Positions 1-6,891 of a stretch of 64,000 nt of DNA are shown in pieces. This DNA is from Pseudomonas sp. DY-1 (GTDB lineage: Bacteria > Pseudomonadota > Gammaproteobacteria > Pseudomonadales > Pseudomonadaceae): assembly GCF_003626975.1 (NCBI RefSeq), contig NZ_CP032616.1, positions 1,550,001 to 1,614,000 of the forward strand. The letters are read 5' to 3'. Every line of letters starts with the position of its first letter. Positions within the stretch are counted from its first letter, which is position 1. Below the pieces are notes generated by a model, which did not search any database, had not been told where the DNA came from, and was given only the letters and a program-made list of their open reading frames with translations. Position numbers and translations under genes: made by a program.

Positions 1-325
1 CCAGCTTGCGCCGCGCCACTAGTGTCTTGGCCGCCGTCATGTGAATGGGGCCGCCCTGGTAGGTGGGCAGCTCGCGCGATACCCAATCGATCCCCTTGTC
101 ACGCCAGTGAACCTCACCCGCCTCCAGTTTCATGTCCCTCTGCACTTCCCGGATCACCTGACGAACACGCTCGTCGCTATAGAAGGCTTCGTTGTCGATG
201 GCTTTGCAGAAGGTCGCACCATCCTGGCTGATCAGCGTGAGCAGCAGCGACCCGTCGGGTCGCGGCTTCACGTCGACCTGATGCTGCGGGAAAGCGTCAT
301 AGAAGGCAGTGAATGGCAGCTTCAT
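1..325 (-). CDS. DUF3509-like small protein (C-terminus cut by window edge)
   Basis: An open frame begins at an ATG read from 325 on the minus strand, with a good AGGAG ribosome site just upstream, and runs off the left edge after 108 codons without a stop. The protein starts MKLPFTAFYDAF and carries a PRPDGSLLLTL stretch, followed by a basic/acidic helical segment (VRQVIREVQRDMKLE). This layout resembles the short Pseudomonas DUF3509 proteins, whose function is unknown. The family call is from pattern memory and is tentative. The overlapping plus-strand frames have no ribosome site and look like shadows. Confidence 0.5.
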   Translation of the reverse strand, partial: MKLPFTAFYDAFPQHQVDVKPRPDGSLLLTLISQDGATFCKAIDNEAFYSDERVRQVIREVQRDMKLEAGEVHWRDKGIDWVSRELPTYQGGPIHMTAAKTLVARRKL

Positions 326-456
326 GCGGAACACTCCTGTCGGACCATGGGTCGTTCGGACCCTGTTTCTTGCACTCGGCATGCCCGTTCGCCGTTTCCA
401 CCAATTTCCTTGCTAATCAGGCATATGGCGCGAACGCACTGTGTCGCTTCCGGGTG

Positions 457-491
457 ACTTGCACGGTCCCTAGTCCAATCCCCGTGCAAGT
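457..491. promoter_or_regulatory. Inverted repeat, candidate operator
   Basis: Perfect 10-bp arms, ACTTGCACGG (457-466) and CCGTGCAAGT (482-491), are separated by 15 bp. They lie in the 293-bp divergent gap between the DUF3509-like gene and the FKBP gene. The arms are too far apart and lack a T-run, so a terminator is unlikely. No regulator can be assigned. Confidence 0.35.
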
Positions 492-618
492 TGCACGAAG
501 TTCCGATGAAACCGGCTTCCTGTCACCTGGCCACTGGGCTTGACCAGTGCGCCCTATCCTGCGAAAAGGCTGCGCGCAAATGGCCGGGCCCGGTCGACGA
601 ACCAAGGAGCACATTCCC

Positions 619-960
619 ATGAGTGACGAACTGCAGATAACCGATATCCAGCTGGGCGACGGCAAGGAAGTGGTCAAGGGCGCCCTGATCACGACCCAGT
701 ACCGCGGCACCCTGGAAGACGACACCGAGTTCGATTCCTCCTACAGCCGTGGCAAACCCTTCCAGTGCGTGATCGGCACCGGTCGCGTTATCAAGGGCTG
801 GGACATCGGCCTGATGGGCATGAAGGTCGGCGGCAAGCGCAAGCTCTTCGTCCCCGCGCACCTGGCCTATGGTGAGCGCCAGGTCGGTGCCCACATCAAG
901 CCGAACTCCAATCTGTGCTTCGAAATCGAGTTGCTGGAAGTCCTGACCCGCGACGATTGA
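619..960 (+). CDS. FKBP-type peptidyl-prolyl cis-trans isomerase
   Basis: A 113-residue single-domain FKBP that should catalyse proline cis/trans isomerisation during protein folding. The family core is visible: YRGTLEDDTEFDSSYSRGKPF, then VIGTGRVIKGWDIGLMGMKVGGKRKLFVPAHLAYGER, and a C-terminal FEIELLEV strand. There is no signal peptide, so it is probably cytoplasmic. I chose ATG 619, preceded by CCAAGGAGC, over an upstream in-frame start at 547 because the family begins here and the ribosome site is good. It is monocistronic; the next gene is more than 350 bp away. Confidence 0.9.
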   Translation: MSDELQITDIQLGDGKEVVKGALITTQYRGTLEDDTEFDSSYSRGKPFQCVIGTGRVIKGWDIGLMGMKVGGKRKLFVPAHLAYGERQVGAHIKPNSNLCFEIELLEVLTRDD

Positions 961-975
961 GCACACGCCCAAACC

Positions 976-999
976 TGTAGGAGCGAGCTTGCTCGCGAA
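976..999. repeat. REP-like palindrome, single copy
   Basis: TGTAGGAGCGAGCTTGCTCG followed by CGAA matches the extragenic palindrome common in Pseudomonas. The same core occurs in inverted pairs near 23257 and 48706 in this window. Confidence 0.75.
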
Positions 1000-1141
1000 T
1001 ACAGATCGACCCCACTGATCGAGTGACGACAAGGCGGCCAGCCACAGGCTTGTGGCCTGGGCCGCCGCCGGCACCGCAGGGTATGGGAGTTGAAACGCCC
1101 GGCAATCGTGTCACCTGGCAGCGGCAGGATACCGGGCGAAT

Positions 1142-1163
1142 CTGTCAGCTGGCTGTCAGCTGG
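1142..1163 (+). promoter_or_regulatory. Exact 11-bp tandem repeat, Pho-box-like
   Basis: CTGTCAGCTGG occurs twice in tandem (1142-1152 and 1153-1163). The CTGTCA core at 11-bp spacing is the pattern of a PhoB site (CTGTCAT, 4 bp, CTGTCAT), but the spacer is GC-rich, unlike the AT-rich consensus. It lies 160 bp before the GST start at 1324. Binding is only a possibility. Confidence 0.3.
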
Positions 1164-1323
1164 CCGGGGGGCAAGCGCGTGTTGATGTCATCGCACACCA
1201 CCGGCTCGGCTATGGTGTCGACCAGGTATTGCAGGCGTGAGCCTTCGAGCGTCAGCCCGATGTCGATCTCGCCTTACGCCAATCGACCAGTCAGCGAATC
1301 CACACCTATCCCAGGAGTCGCCC

Positions 1324-1983
1324 ATGTCCCTGCAACTGTTCGCGCATCCCTTCTCGTCGTACTGCCAGAAGGTCCTGATCGCGCTCTACGAGAACGACAC
1401 AGCGTTCCAGATGCGCCTGCTGTCGCCGGACGATCCGGCGACCGCCGAGCAGTTCCAGCGCCTCTGGCCGTTGCAGCGGTTTCCGCTGCTGCTGGACGGC
1501 GAGCGGCCGGTGATGGAGTCGAGCATCATCATCGAATACCTCCAGCAGCATCATGCCGGGCCGGTGAAGCTGATCCCCGAGCAGCCGGAAATGGCGTTGG
1601 AGGTGCGGATGCTGGATCGCTTCTTCGACCTGTACGTGATGACACCCATGCAGAAGCCGGTGCTCGATAGCCTGCGCTCGGAGGGCCAGCGCGATGCCTG
1701 TGGGGTGGCGGACGCCAAGGCTCTGCTGGAGCGCAGCTACGCCTGGCTCGAGGGGAAGCTCGCGAGGCGAACCTGGGCTGCCGGCGACGCCTTCAGCCTG
1801 GCGGACTGCGCGGCTGCGCCCTCGCTGTTCTACGCCGACTGGGTACACCCGATCGATGCGACCTTCAGCAACCTGCGCAACTATAGGCAACGCTTGCTTG
1901 CGCATCCTTCGATCGCCCGTGCAGTAGATGAGGCGCGCCCGTATCGGCCACTGTTCCCGCTGGGAGCGCCGGATCGCGACTGA
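1324..1983 (+). CDS. Glutathione S-transferase family protein
   Basis: A 219-residue protein with the two-domain GST plan. An N-terminal thioredoxin-like half starts LFAHPFSSYCQKV, with a possible catalytic Ser/Cys at residues 11-14, and contains the glutathione-contact segment FPLLLDGERPVMESSIIIEY. The C-terminal half is helical and includes FSLADCAAAPSLFYADW. ATG 1324 follows CCCAGGAGTCGCC; an in-frame start at 1237 lacks this. A second GST of a different subfamily follows at 2110, but a 126-bp gap argues against tight coupling. The substrate cannot be read from sequence. Confidence 0.88.
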   Translation: MSLQLFAHPFSSYCQKVLIALYENDTAFQMRLLSPDDPATAEQFQRLWPLQRFPLLLDGERPVMESSIIIEYLQQHHAGPVKLIPEQPEMALEVRMLDRFFDLYVMTPMQKPVLDSLRSEGQRDACGVADAKALLERSYAWLEGKLARRTWAAGDAFSLADCAAAPSLFYADWVHPIDATFSNLRNYRQRLLAHPSIARAVDEARPYRPLFPLGAPDRD

Positions 1984-2109
1984 AGCTCAAGGTTGGACGC
2001 CGTGAAGTTCGCGAGCGGAGCCCGCTCCTGCCTGCTTTCGGCCTTTCGCTACCCGGCAGCAGGCGAGTAAGGTTTCCCATCCGTTTATTTCGAACAGGGA
2101 GTCCACCTC

Positions 2110-2814
2110 ATGAGTGATCTTTCGGCTTTCCCCATCAACCGCAAATGGCCCGCGACCCGGCCGGACGTCCTGCAGCTCTATTCCCTGCCGACGCCCAATG
2201 GCGTCAAAGTCTCCATCATGCTGGAGGAAACGGGTCTGCCTTACGAACCGCACCTGGTCAGCTTTGAACGCAATGACCAGATGTCGCCGGAGTTCCTCTC
2301 CCTCAACCCGAACAACAAGATCCCCGCCATCATCGACCCCAATGGACCAGACGGCCGTCCACTGCCCCTGTTCGAGTCCGGCGCGATCCTCATCTACCTG
2401 GCCGACAAGACCGGCCGGTTGATCCCGCAGGACGCGGCCGGCCGTTACGAATGCATCCAGTGGCTGATGTTCCAGATGGGCGGGATTGGCCCGATGTTCG
2501 GCCAGATCGGCTTCTTCAACAAATTCGCCGGCAAGGACTACGAGGACAAACGCCCCCTTGACCGCTATGTGCAGGAGTCGGCACGCCTGCTGGCGGTGCT
2601 CGACCAGCGCCTGGAAGGTCGGGACTGGATCATGGGCGAGCAGTTCAGCATCGCCGACATCGCCACCTTCCCCTGGATTCGCAACCTGGTGGGTTTCTAC
2701 GAGGCGGGTGAGCTCGTCGGGTTCGAGCGCTTCGCCAACGTGAAGCGGGTGCTGGAAGCCTTCCTGGCACGCCCGGCAGTCGTACGCGGGCTGGGGATTC
2801 CGCAGCGGGATTGA
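2110..2814 (+). CDS. Glutathione S-transferase, YfcG/YghU (Ure2p-like) type
   Basis: A 234-residue GST. The N-terminal domain has LYSLPTPNGVKVSIMLEE, in which TPNG is typical of the nu-class/Ure2p-like group, followed by LNPNNKIPAIIDP and LFESGAILIYLADK. The C-terminal domain has FSIADIATFPW, the N-capping box of GSTs. Related enzymes act as glutathione-dependent disulfide-bond reductases in the cytoplasm. ATG 2110 has a good ribosome site (CAGGGAGTCCACCTC). Confidence 0.88.
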   Translation: MSDLSAFPINRKWPATRPDVLQLYSLPTPNGVKVSIMLEETGLPYEPHLVSFERNDQMSPEFLSLNPNNKIPAIIDPNGPDGRPLPLFESGAILIYLADKTGRLIPQDAAGRYECIQWLMFQMGGIGPMFGQIGFFNKFAGKDYEDKRPLDRYVQESARLLAVLDQRLEGRDWIMGEQFSIADIATFPWIRNLVGFYEAGELVGFERFANVKRVLEAFLARPAVVRGLGIPQRD

Positions 2815-2983
2815 ATGCTGTCTGCCGGGGGCTGCTAGAACGTCCTGGGCCAGGCTGCTTGCCGAGTTCTGCGGATGTTTCTGGTTTTGCCCTCCCCGGC
2901 GAGTCACTTCTTTCAAACGTCGGGATGCCGAACCAAAAAGAAGTAACCAAGAATGCCTGCCCCTGCATCCGGCCCCGGTCAAC

Positions 2984-3562
2984 TCACTTCCCCCGCAATG
3001 CCTTCGCCACCCGGAACTGCATCTCGTAGGCCGGTTGCTCCACGCTGTCGGCGTCCTCGGCATAGCGGCTGGCAAAACCTTCCACGCCCCACTCCCGGTA
3101 CTGCTGCGCATGCACCAGTTCGTGGGCCCAGAGCGCCACATCGTCCAGCGCTCCTTCGCGATCGCGAAAGAGGATGACGTCTACAAGGGTCACTGCCTTG
3201 ATATCCGGGTCATGCAGCATCGCACTGGCCGCGCCCAATTCACTGCTGTCGCCGATGCGATAGCGCGCGCCCTCCAGCAGCGCGGCGTCGAAGTAAGGCG
3301 TCAGCTTTTCGCGGATGGCTGGGGGCATCGGCTCGACCCCGCTGGCCAGGGCATCGGCCCTGGCCTGCACCAACCATTGCTGCAAGGCGCCGGACGCCAC
3401 CCGACTCACCTCGCCCGGTAGCGGCCCGAGCACTCCGCGTACGTCGGGCAGGCAGACGCAATCCGTCACGCAGACTTCGTATTGCTCCGGCGGGCAGGCC
3501 GCAGCCGTCACGTCGAGACTGCAAGTGGCGAACAATGCGAGGCTCAAGGCGATCCTGGTCAT
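2984..3562 (-). CDS. Exported protein with an HExxH motif, putative metalloprotease-like
   Basis: A 192-residue protein that starts at ATG 3562 behind CCCGGAGGACGC. Residues 1-20 form a signal peptide (MTRIALSLALFATCSLDVTA), followed by a Cys-rich stretch (CPPEQYEVCVTDCVCLP). Near the C-terminus it carries WAHELVHAQQYREWG, an HELVH zinc-protease signature with a downstream Glu-rich region (FASRYAEDADSVEQPAYEMQ). This resembles DUF4157-type domains. It is short for a protease and may be a zinc-binding structural protein. It is monocistronic. Confidence 0.7.
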   Translation of the reverse strand: MTRIALSLALFATCSLDVTAAACPPEQYEVCVTDCVCLPDVRGVLGPLPGEVSRVASGALQQWLVQARADALASGVEPMPPAIREKLTPYFDAALLEGARYRIGDSSELGAASAMLHDPDIKAVTLVDVILFRDREGALDDVALWAHELVHAQQYREWGVEGFASRYAEDADSVEQPAYEMQFRVAKALRGK

Positions 3563-3897
3563 GCGTCCTCCGGGACTGTTCCATTGGGCTTTGACCACGG
3601 CGAGCGACCAAGCGCACCGTCAGCGGTCGTGAGACGGCATCCGACGATTGACCCTGAGCGCCAGCAGGAGGAAGCAGCTCACAACAGGCGTGGCAATCCG
3701 ATTCGGAGGGGCTGCCGAAGGAGTGGAGCTATCCCACGAACGACCCGCTGGTCTCCGTTTCCGAGGGCCGTAACCCCTTCGCTGAAGGCGGGCCCTGAGT
3801 GCCACCGCATGCATTTTGACGACCAGTGATGGAGGGGCTCACCGGTCGACACGGCGGTCTGCTAACGTGATGCAGGCCCTCTCGCGGAACGGAATTC
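3563..3897. other. Intergenic stretch, no feature recognised
   Basis: This 335-bp gap separates the divergent exported HExxH gene and the MscS gene, and must hold both promoters. I see no strong inverted repeat, terminator or credible small gene; frames across it have poor starts. Confidence 0.5.
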
Positions 3898-5328
3898 ATG
3901 CTCGCTTTCATTCAAAGCCACCCCCTGGCCTTCGGCGCCCTGCTGATCCTGATCGACCTTTCGACCTGGCGCATCATTCCCGCCGAACAGCAGACCTGGC
4001 GGGTGGTCTGCCGGTTGCTGCTGTTCGTGCTGTTCAGCGCCGTGATCATCGATGCCGGCATGAGCCCCCTGCAGCCGCCGACGTGGTCGGATCCAACGCT
4101 CAACCTGGTGGCCACCGCGATGGAAATCGGCTGGTGGCTGTTTGGTGCCCGCACCGCCACCGTGGTACTGGGCCTTCTGATGCCGCGCATCGGCCATGCC
4201 GGCCGACTGCTCCAGGACGTGCTGGGCGCGGTGATATTCCTGGTGGCGGTGGTAGCCGCCGCGGCCTATGTGATGCAGCTGCCGGTGAAGGGCCTGCTGG
4301 CCACCTCCGGGGTCATGGCGATCGTGATCGGCCTGGCCTTGCAGAGCACGTTGAGCGATGTGTTCTCCGGCATCGTCCTCAACACCACCAAGCCCTACCA
4401 ACTGGATGACTGGATTTCCATCGACGGCACCGAAGGCAAGGTGGTGGAAATCGACTGGCGCGCCACCCACCTGCTGACCAACAAAGGCAGCACCGTCGTG
4501 GTTCCAAACTCGGTGGCGGCCAAGACCAAGGTGCACAACTTCAGCCGACCCTATGAGCTGACCAGCGTGTCGATCACCGTTCAGGTGTCTACCCAGGTGC
4601 GTCCACGCCGTGTACTGGAGGCCCTGGAAAGGGCGGTCCAGAGCATCAGTGCGCTGCTGACCAACCCCAAGCCCAAGGTCGCGATCAAGGGCTCGGACTT
4701 GGAGTCCATGGAGTACGAAATCAGTGGCTTCATCCGCACCGGAGAGAACAAGACCGAGGTGCGTAACCTGATGTACGACCTGGCGCACAGGCATCTGGAA
4801 GCGGCCGGCATTACCTTCACCGGAGAAGATGCACCGCAGCCCTCCTCGCGGCCACGCTTGCTGCTGGAAGAGGTGAAGATCTTCCGCGCGCTCAGCCATG
4901 GAGAGAAGGACGAACTCAGCGAAGCCATGGCGCCGCTCGCGTTTTCTGCCGGCCAGGTGGTAATGGCGGTAGGCGAAGTGGCCGAAGGGCTGCTGATCGT
5001 CGGTACGGGCGTGGTCTCCGCCGCAGTGCCGGACAGCACCGGGAAGCTGATAGAAGCTGGCCGCATGGGGCCGGGGGAAATCATCGGCGAGGAAGGCATC
5101 GGCTGCAACGCACCGTCCCAGGCACAGTTCACCGCCCTCACTGCTTGCGTGCTTTACCGCATCGAGCGTGATGCCATGAGCAAATTCCTGGATACGCGTG
5201 TGGAAGTCCGCGCCGCCCTCATCCATCTGCGCACCTTCCGCGAACAGGCCAGCCGCAACCTGTTAATGCAGAAACCCCAGGCCGTGAAAAAGACCGGTTT
5301 CCTCAACTGGCTACAGAAGAAGCACTGA
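3898..5328 (+). CDS. MscS-family mechanosensitive channel with C-terminal cNMP-binding-like domain
   Basis: A 476-residue inner-membrane protein. Several hydrophobic helices occupy about residues 5-155. The MscS pore-lining helix and beta domain follow (VIGLALQSTLSDVFSGIVL, then DWISIDGTEGKVVEIDWR and VVVPNSVAAKTKVHNFS). From about residue 325 to 440 there is a cyclic-nucleotide-binding-like fold (FRALSHGEKDELSEAM, AEGLLIVGTGVVSA, GPGEIIGEEGIG). The architecture is that of bacterial cyclic-nucleotide-gated MscS relatives. The phosphate-binding cassette lacks the usual Arg (PSQAQF where RxA is expected), so nucleotide binding is uncertain. The ribosome site is weak. Confidence 0.88.
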   Translation: MLAFIQSHPLAFGALLILIDLSTWRIIPAEQQTWRVVCRLLLFVLFSAVIIDAGMSPLQPPTWSDPTLNLVATAMEIGWWLFGARTATVVLGLLMPRIGHAGRLLQDVLGAVIFLVAVVAAAAYVMQLPVKGLLATSGVMAIVIGLALQSTLSDVFSGIVLNTTKPYQLDDWISIDGTEGKVVEIDWRATHLLTNKGSTVVVPNSVAAKTKVHNFSRPYELTSVSITVQVSTQVRPRRVLEALERAVQSISALLTNPKPKVAIKGSDLESMEYEISGFIRTGENKTEVRNLMYDLAHRHLEAAGITFTGEDAPQPSSRPRLLLEEVKIFRALSHGEKDELSEAMAPLAFSAGQVVMAVGEVAEGLLIVGTGVVSAAVPDSTGKLIEAGRMGPGEIIGEEGIGCNAPSQAQFTALTACVLYRIERDAMSKFLDTRVEVRAALIHLRTFREQASRNLLMQKPQAVKKTGFLNWLQKKH

Positions 5329-5350
5329 GGGTTCCGATCAGCGAATACCT

Positions 5351-5392
5351 CAAAATCAATAATGACATTTTTTTATGCTTTAATTGATTTTG
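5351..5392 (+). promoter_or_regulatory. AT-rich inverted repeat, candidate operator
   Basis: Perfect 10-bp arms, CAAAATCAAT (5351-5360) and ATTGATTTTG (5383-5392), are separated by a very AT-rich 22 bp (TTTTTTTATGCTTTA). This sits in a short gap in an otherwise GC-rich region, 30 bp before the ATG at 5423. It looks like the promoter/operator of the two-gene unit at 5423-6689, possibly bound by that unit's own regulator. Confidence 0.5.
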
Positions 5393-5422
5393 CAGGACAA
5401 TCCGTAACACGAGGGGCCCGTC

Positions 5423-6055
5423 ATGAAACTCAGGACACTGGCTTTACTGCTGCTTGTAGCACTCGTCCAACCCACCTGGAGCCTGGCCGCGCAACAAACG
5501 GCTGCCTCCGGCGCTGACAATGCCGCACTGACAACCCGACTGGCGCTACGCGACCTGTGGGTGGAACACATCTTCTGGGTCAGGAACTACGTCGTCGCCA
5601 ATCAGGACGGCCAGCGCAAGCAGGCCGACGCAGCCGCCACGCAGGTGGTGGACAACGCCAAGGCAATCGCCAACAGCATCGCCCCGCTCTACGGCCAGCC
5701 AGCCGCGGATCAGTTGCTGGAACTGCTGGCCGGCCACTGGAGTGCCGTGAAGCACTACAGCGATGCGGCCGTGGCCAAGGATGATGCGGGCAAGAAAGCC
5801 GCGGTCACCGACCTCACCCGCAATGCCAAAGGCATCGCCAAGTTCCTCTCCAGTGCCAACCCGAACCTGCCTGAAGACGCCCTGATCAACATGCTCAGCG
5901 CCCATGGCGGACACCATGTGGCGCAAATCGACGAGCTGAGCACAGGGGACTTCGCAGGTGAGGCCAGGACCTGGACAGCCATGCGCCAGCACATGCAGGT
6001 ACTGGCCGATACCTTGGCCGCTGCGCTGGTCAAGCAATTCCCTGACAAGTTCTGA
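5423..6055 (+). CDS. Exported helical-bundle protein of unknown function
   Basis: A 210-residue protein with a clear signal peptide (MKLRTLALLLLVALVQPTWSLAA). The mature part is all-helical, with motifs LRDLWVEHIFWVRNYVV, LLELLAGHWSAVKHY, NAKGIAKFLSSANPNLP and MLSAHGGHHVAQID, ending LVKQFPDKF. Conserved His residues in successive helices recall a four-helix bundle with a possible metal or haem site, but no known hemerythrin motif is complete. It lies 22 bp upstream of a SufR-like regulator and is probably co-transcribed with it. The ribosome site GAGGGGCC precedes the ATG. Confidence 0.7.
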   Translation: MKLRTLALLLLVALVQPTWSLAAQQTAASGADNAALTTRLALRDLWVEHIFWVRNYVVANQDGQRKQADAAATQVVDNAKAIANSIAPLYGQPAADQLLELLAGHWSAVKHYSDAAVAKDDAGKKAAVTDLTRNAKGIAKFLSSANPNLPEDALINMLSAHGGHHVAQIDELSTGDFAGEARTWTAMRQHMQVLADTLAAALVKQFPDKF

Positions 6056-6077
6056 CTCCGGTCTGTCGAGGTAATCG

Positions 6078-6689
6078 ATGCTTCAAGGAATGGGACGTAC
6101 CCAACAGGACCTGCTCGGCGCCCTGCTCTATCAACCGGGCGGCATGAGCATCGACGAACTGGCCAACCACCTGGCGGTGACCCGCACGGCGATCCGCCAG
6201 CACCTGGCCGCGCTGGAGCGCGACGGGCTGATACTGCGGGGCGAAACGCGACCTACCGGCCGCCGCCCCGAGCAGCTCTACCGGCTCAGCCCGCGTGGCC
6301 GGGAGCTATTTCCCCGCCAGTACCAGTTACTGGCCGACCTGCTGATTGGCGAAGTGGCCAGCCTCATCGGCCACGACGCCCTGATCCAACTCATGCGTGG
6401 CCTCGGACGCCGTCTGGCCGGCGAGATCGAAACGAAGGTCGTGGATGAGCCCCGGATCGCCCAGCACATGCACGAAGCCGGCTACGAGGCCGAGGTCTTC
6501 TTCCGCTCCGGTGGCGAAGCCGAGATCGTCGCCCACAACTGCGTGTTCCATCACCTTGCGGCGCTGCATCCGGAGGTCTGCGAGCTGGACCTCGCGCTGA
6601 TCGGTACCCTCGGCGGCGGCACGGTTGATCACCTCGAATGCATGGTGCGCCAGGGGCAGGTCTGCCGCTTCCGGATCGATCGCGGCTGA
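6078..6689 (+). CDS. SufR-like winged-helix regulator with C-terminal Cys motif
   Basis: A 203-residue DNA-binding protein. Residues 9-75 form a winged helix (MSIDELANHLAVTRTAIRQHL, then a TRPTGRRPEQLYRLSPRG wing). The C-terminal half has Cys155, Cys168, Cys188 and Cys196. The first pair is 12 residues apart, as in SufR-type repressors that bind an Fe-S cluster. Family knowledge suggests sensing of iron-sulfur status, oxygen or nitric oxide. No suf or isc genes are adjacent; the partner is the exported bundle protein at 5423. It starts at ATG 6078 after CGAGGTAATCG. Confidence 0.78.
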   Translation: MLQGMGRTQQDLLGALLYQPGGMSIDELANHLAVTRTAIRQHLAALERDGLILRGETRPTGRRPEQLYRLSPRGRELFPRQYQLLADLLIGEVASLIGHDALIQLMRGLGRRLAGEIETKVVDEPRIAQHMHEAGYEAEVFFRSGGEAEIVAHNCVFHHLAALHPEVCELDLALIGTLGGGTVDHLECMVRQGQVCRFRIDRG

Positions 6690-6711
6690 ACCAGCAACTC
6701 ACCCTGTGCCT

Positions 6712-6767
6712 GGCGGGTATCCGCCGCAAGCAGGGCGGGATTCCCACTCATCGGGCGGATATCCGCC
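6712..6767. repeat. Paired GGCGGATATCCGCC palindromes
   Basis: GGCGGGTATCCGCC (6712-6725) and the perfect palindrome GGCGGATATCCGCC (6754-6767) lie just after the SufR-like gene. The two can also pair with each other (13 of 14 positions). They are probably an extragenic palindrome or a terminator-like hairpin before mqo. Confidence 0.5.
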
Positions 6768-6891
6768 ACCTGCCCACCCCCGTGTAAGCCTTGAATCGCG
6801 CAAAGTGAATCGATTCATGGGGTTTTCGCCTATACGGCACGGCATTTGCCTACCCACCGCCCTTTTCGAGAAATAGCAAAGGGACGGTCCC

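Larger units (their letters stand above)
961..1323. other. Intergenic stretch with a REP copy and a direct repeat
   Basis: This 363-bp gap between the FKBP and GST genes holds one REP palindrome (976-999) and an exact tandem 11-mer (1142-1163). No frame in it has both a credible start and family resemblance. Confidence 0.6.

Noticed and set aside
41..457. Plus-strand frame of 138 residues over the first gap
   Set aside because: It has no ribosome site and no family likeness, and overlaps the minus-strand gene with a good AGGAG site at 325.
3862..5226. Antisense 454-residue frame over the MscS gene
   Set aside because: A high-GC shadow: its product is rich in His, Gln and Gly, with no motif, and the plus strand is clearly MscS.
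5286..5293. GTGAAAAA (reverse of TTTTTCAC) inside the MscS gene as another ColR site
   Set aside because: The flanking bases do not fit the consensus half, and it lies in coding sequence.
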